Source of the DNA: GCA-2687515 sp046582475
GTDB taxonomy: Bacteria; Pseudomonadota; Alphaproteobacteria; Rhodospirillales; UBA2165
Reading direction: 5' to 3'
DNA length: 6,104 nucleotides
Assembly (NCBI GenBank): GCA_046582475.1
Contig: JAYGEH010000411.1
Location: forward strand, 1 to 6,104
This document shows, one piece after another, positions 5,994 through 6,104 of this stretch; positions within the stretch are counted from its first letter, which is position 1, and each line of letters opens with the position of its first letter. Made by a program: the position numbers and the translations under genes. Under the pieces are notes generated by a model that saw nothing but the letters and a program-made list of their open reading frames with translations, was not told where the DNA came from and did not search any database.

Positions 5994-6104
5994 TTATAAA
6001 GGAGGATCTGGCTCACCTCGGTTTGATGTTAAGCCGCTTGTCGCTGATGGTTCAAGCGGCGTTTCTGGATGGTCAGTTTCTTGATCATTTTTCTCCTTTC
6101 GATG
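5994..6104 (-). CDS. Possible C-terminal end of an upstream gene (partial at right edge)
   Basis: On the minus strand a frame enters from the right edge and stops at TAA 5994-5996, giving 36 residues: a charged start (HRKEKNDQETDHPE) and a Pro/Gly-rich end (SGLTSNRGEPDPPL). A second minus frame also enters and stops at 6029-6031, ending RRLNHQRQAA. Both kinds of tail remind me of the ends of insertion-sequence transposases and the DNA just behind them, but the piece is too short to name a family. If it is a gene, it lies upstream of dctP on the same strand. Only one frame can be real and neither may be. Confidence 0.22.
   Translation of the reverse strand, partial: HRKEKNDQETDHPETPLEPSATSGLTSNRGEPDPPL
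6029..6088 (-). CDS. Possible 19-residue mini-ORF with strong ribosome binding site
   Basis: ATG at 6086-6088 is preceded, 4 bases away, by AAAGGAG (6093-6099), the best Shine-Dalgarno match in the window. It opens MIKKLTIQKRRLNHQRQAA and stops with TAA at 6029-6031. The peptide is strongly basic, with no hydrophobic or signal-like part. Its second half lies in the hairpin at 6033-6060. A leader peptide or a small basic protein is possible, but the dctP promoter candidate lies between it and dctP, and the same frame is also open upstream to the window edge, so the ATG may be an internal Met of a longer gene. Confidence 0.25.
   Translation of the reverse strand: MIKKLTIQKRRLNHQRQAA
6033..6060. 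repeat. 8-bp perfect inverted repeat
   Basis: GCCGCTTG (6033-6040) and CAAGCGGC (6053-6060) are exact inverted copies around a 12-base loop. On the plus strand GTTTCT follows, and on the minus strand TTAACATC, so neither side has a proper T-run. It overlaps the end of the mini-ORF at 6029-6088 and could be a transcript-end hairpin of an upstream minus-strand gene, or an attenuator-like element. Confidence 0.4.

Noticed and set aside
5996..6028. AAAGGAGG on the plus strand at 5998-6005 followed by ATG at 6026 and an open frame to the edge
   Set aside because: The distance of about 20 bases is too long for that ribosome binding site, and the frame is probably the antisense of minus-strand coding DNA; it cannot be settled without sequence beyond 6104.
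5890..6084. 64-codon plus-strand frame in the operon control region
   Set aside because: It crosses the palindromes and promoter boxes, lacks a ribosome binding site and reads like random sequence.

Overview
The window looks like a piece of an alphaproteobacterial genome, probably from a free-living, Rhodospirillales- or Rhizobiales-like lineage. The grounds are a moderately high GC content, a short Cys-rich protein of a type I associate with that class, an intergenic repeat I associate with Bradyrhizobium and relatives, and a complete TRAP transporter operon. No taxonomic marker gene is present, so this is an inference.

Left part (1-1224) is accessory-looking. It holds the 3' end of an unrecognised plus-strand gene (to 271), a perfect 12-bp hairpin (300-335), a short minus-strand reading frame that may be a gene remnant (363-506), an inverted repeat that generates a well-known kind of spurious ORF (551-579), a small Cys-rich protein gene (708-893) with a good ribosome binding site and an intrinsic terminator (900-931), and a stretch (about 925-1214) that reads on the minus strand like a decayed protein gene split over frames.

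Centre and right (1225-5874) is one minus-strand operon. In transcription order it is dctP (periplasmic binding protein), dctQ (small membrane subunit, GTG start, overlapping dctP by 4 bases), dctM (large membrane subunit), and a formylglycine-type sulfatase without a signal peptide. The arrangement suggests that a sulfate ester, or a similar anionic ester, is captured in the periplasm, imported intact by the TRAP system, and cleaved in the cytoplasm. The binding protein seems to lack the arginine that normally holds the ligand carboxylate in TRAP binding proteins (Trp174 stands there), which fits a substrate that is not an ordinary carboxylate.

Right edge (5875-6104) carries the likely control region: two overlapping palindromes (5933-5955) placed just at and downstream of a candidate promoter. 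Beyond it, a minus-strand reading frame enters from outside the window, and a 19-codon mini-ORF with a strong ribosome binding site contains an 8-bp hairpin. This may be the tail of another gene or of an insertion sequence. No tRNA, rRNA, CRISPR array or complete mobile element was found.
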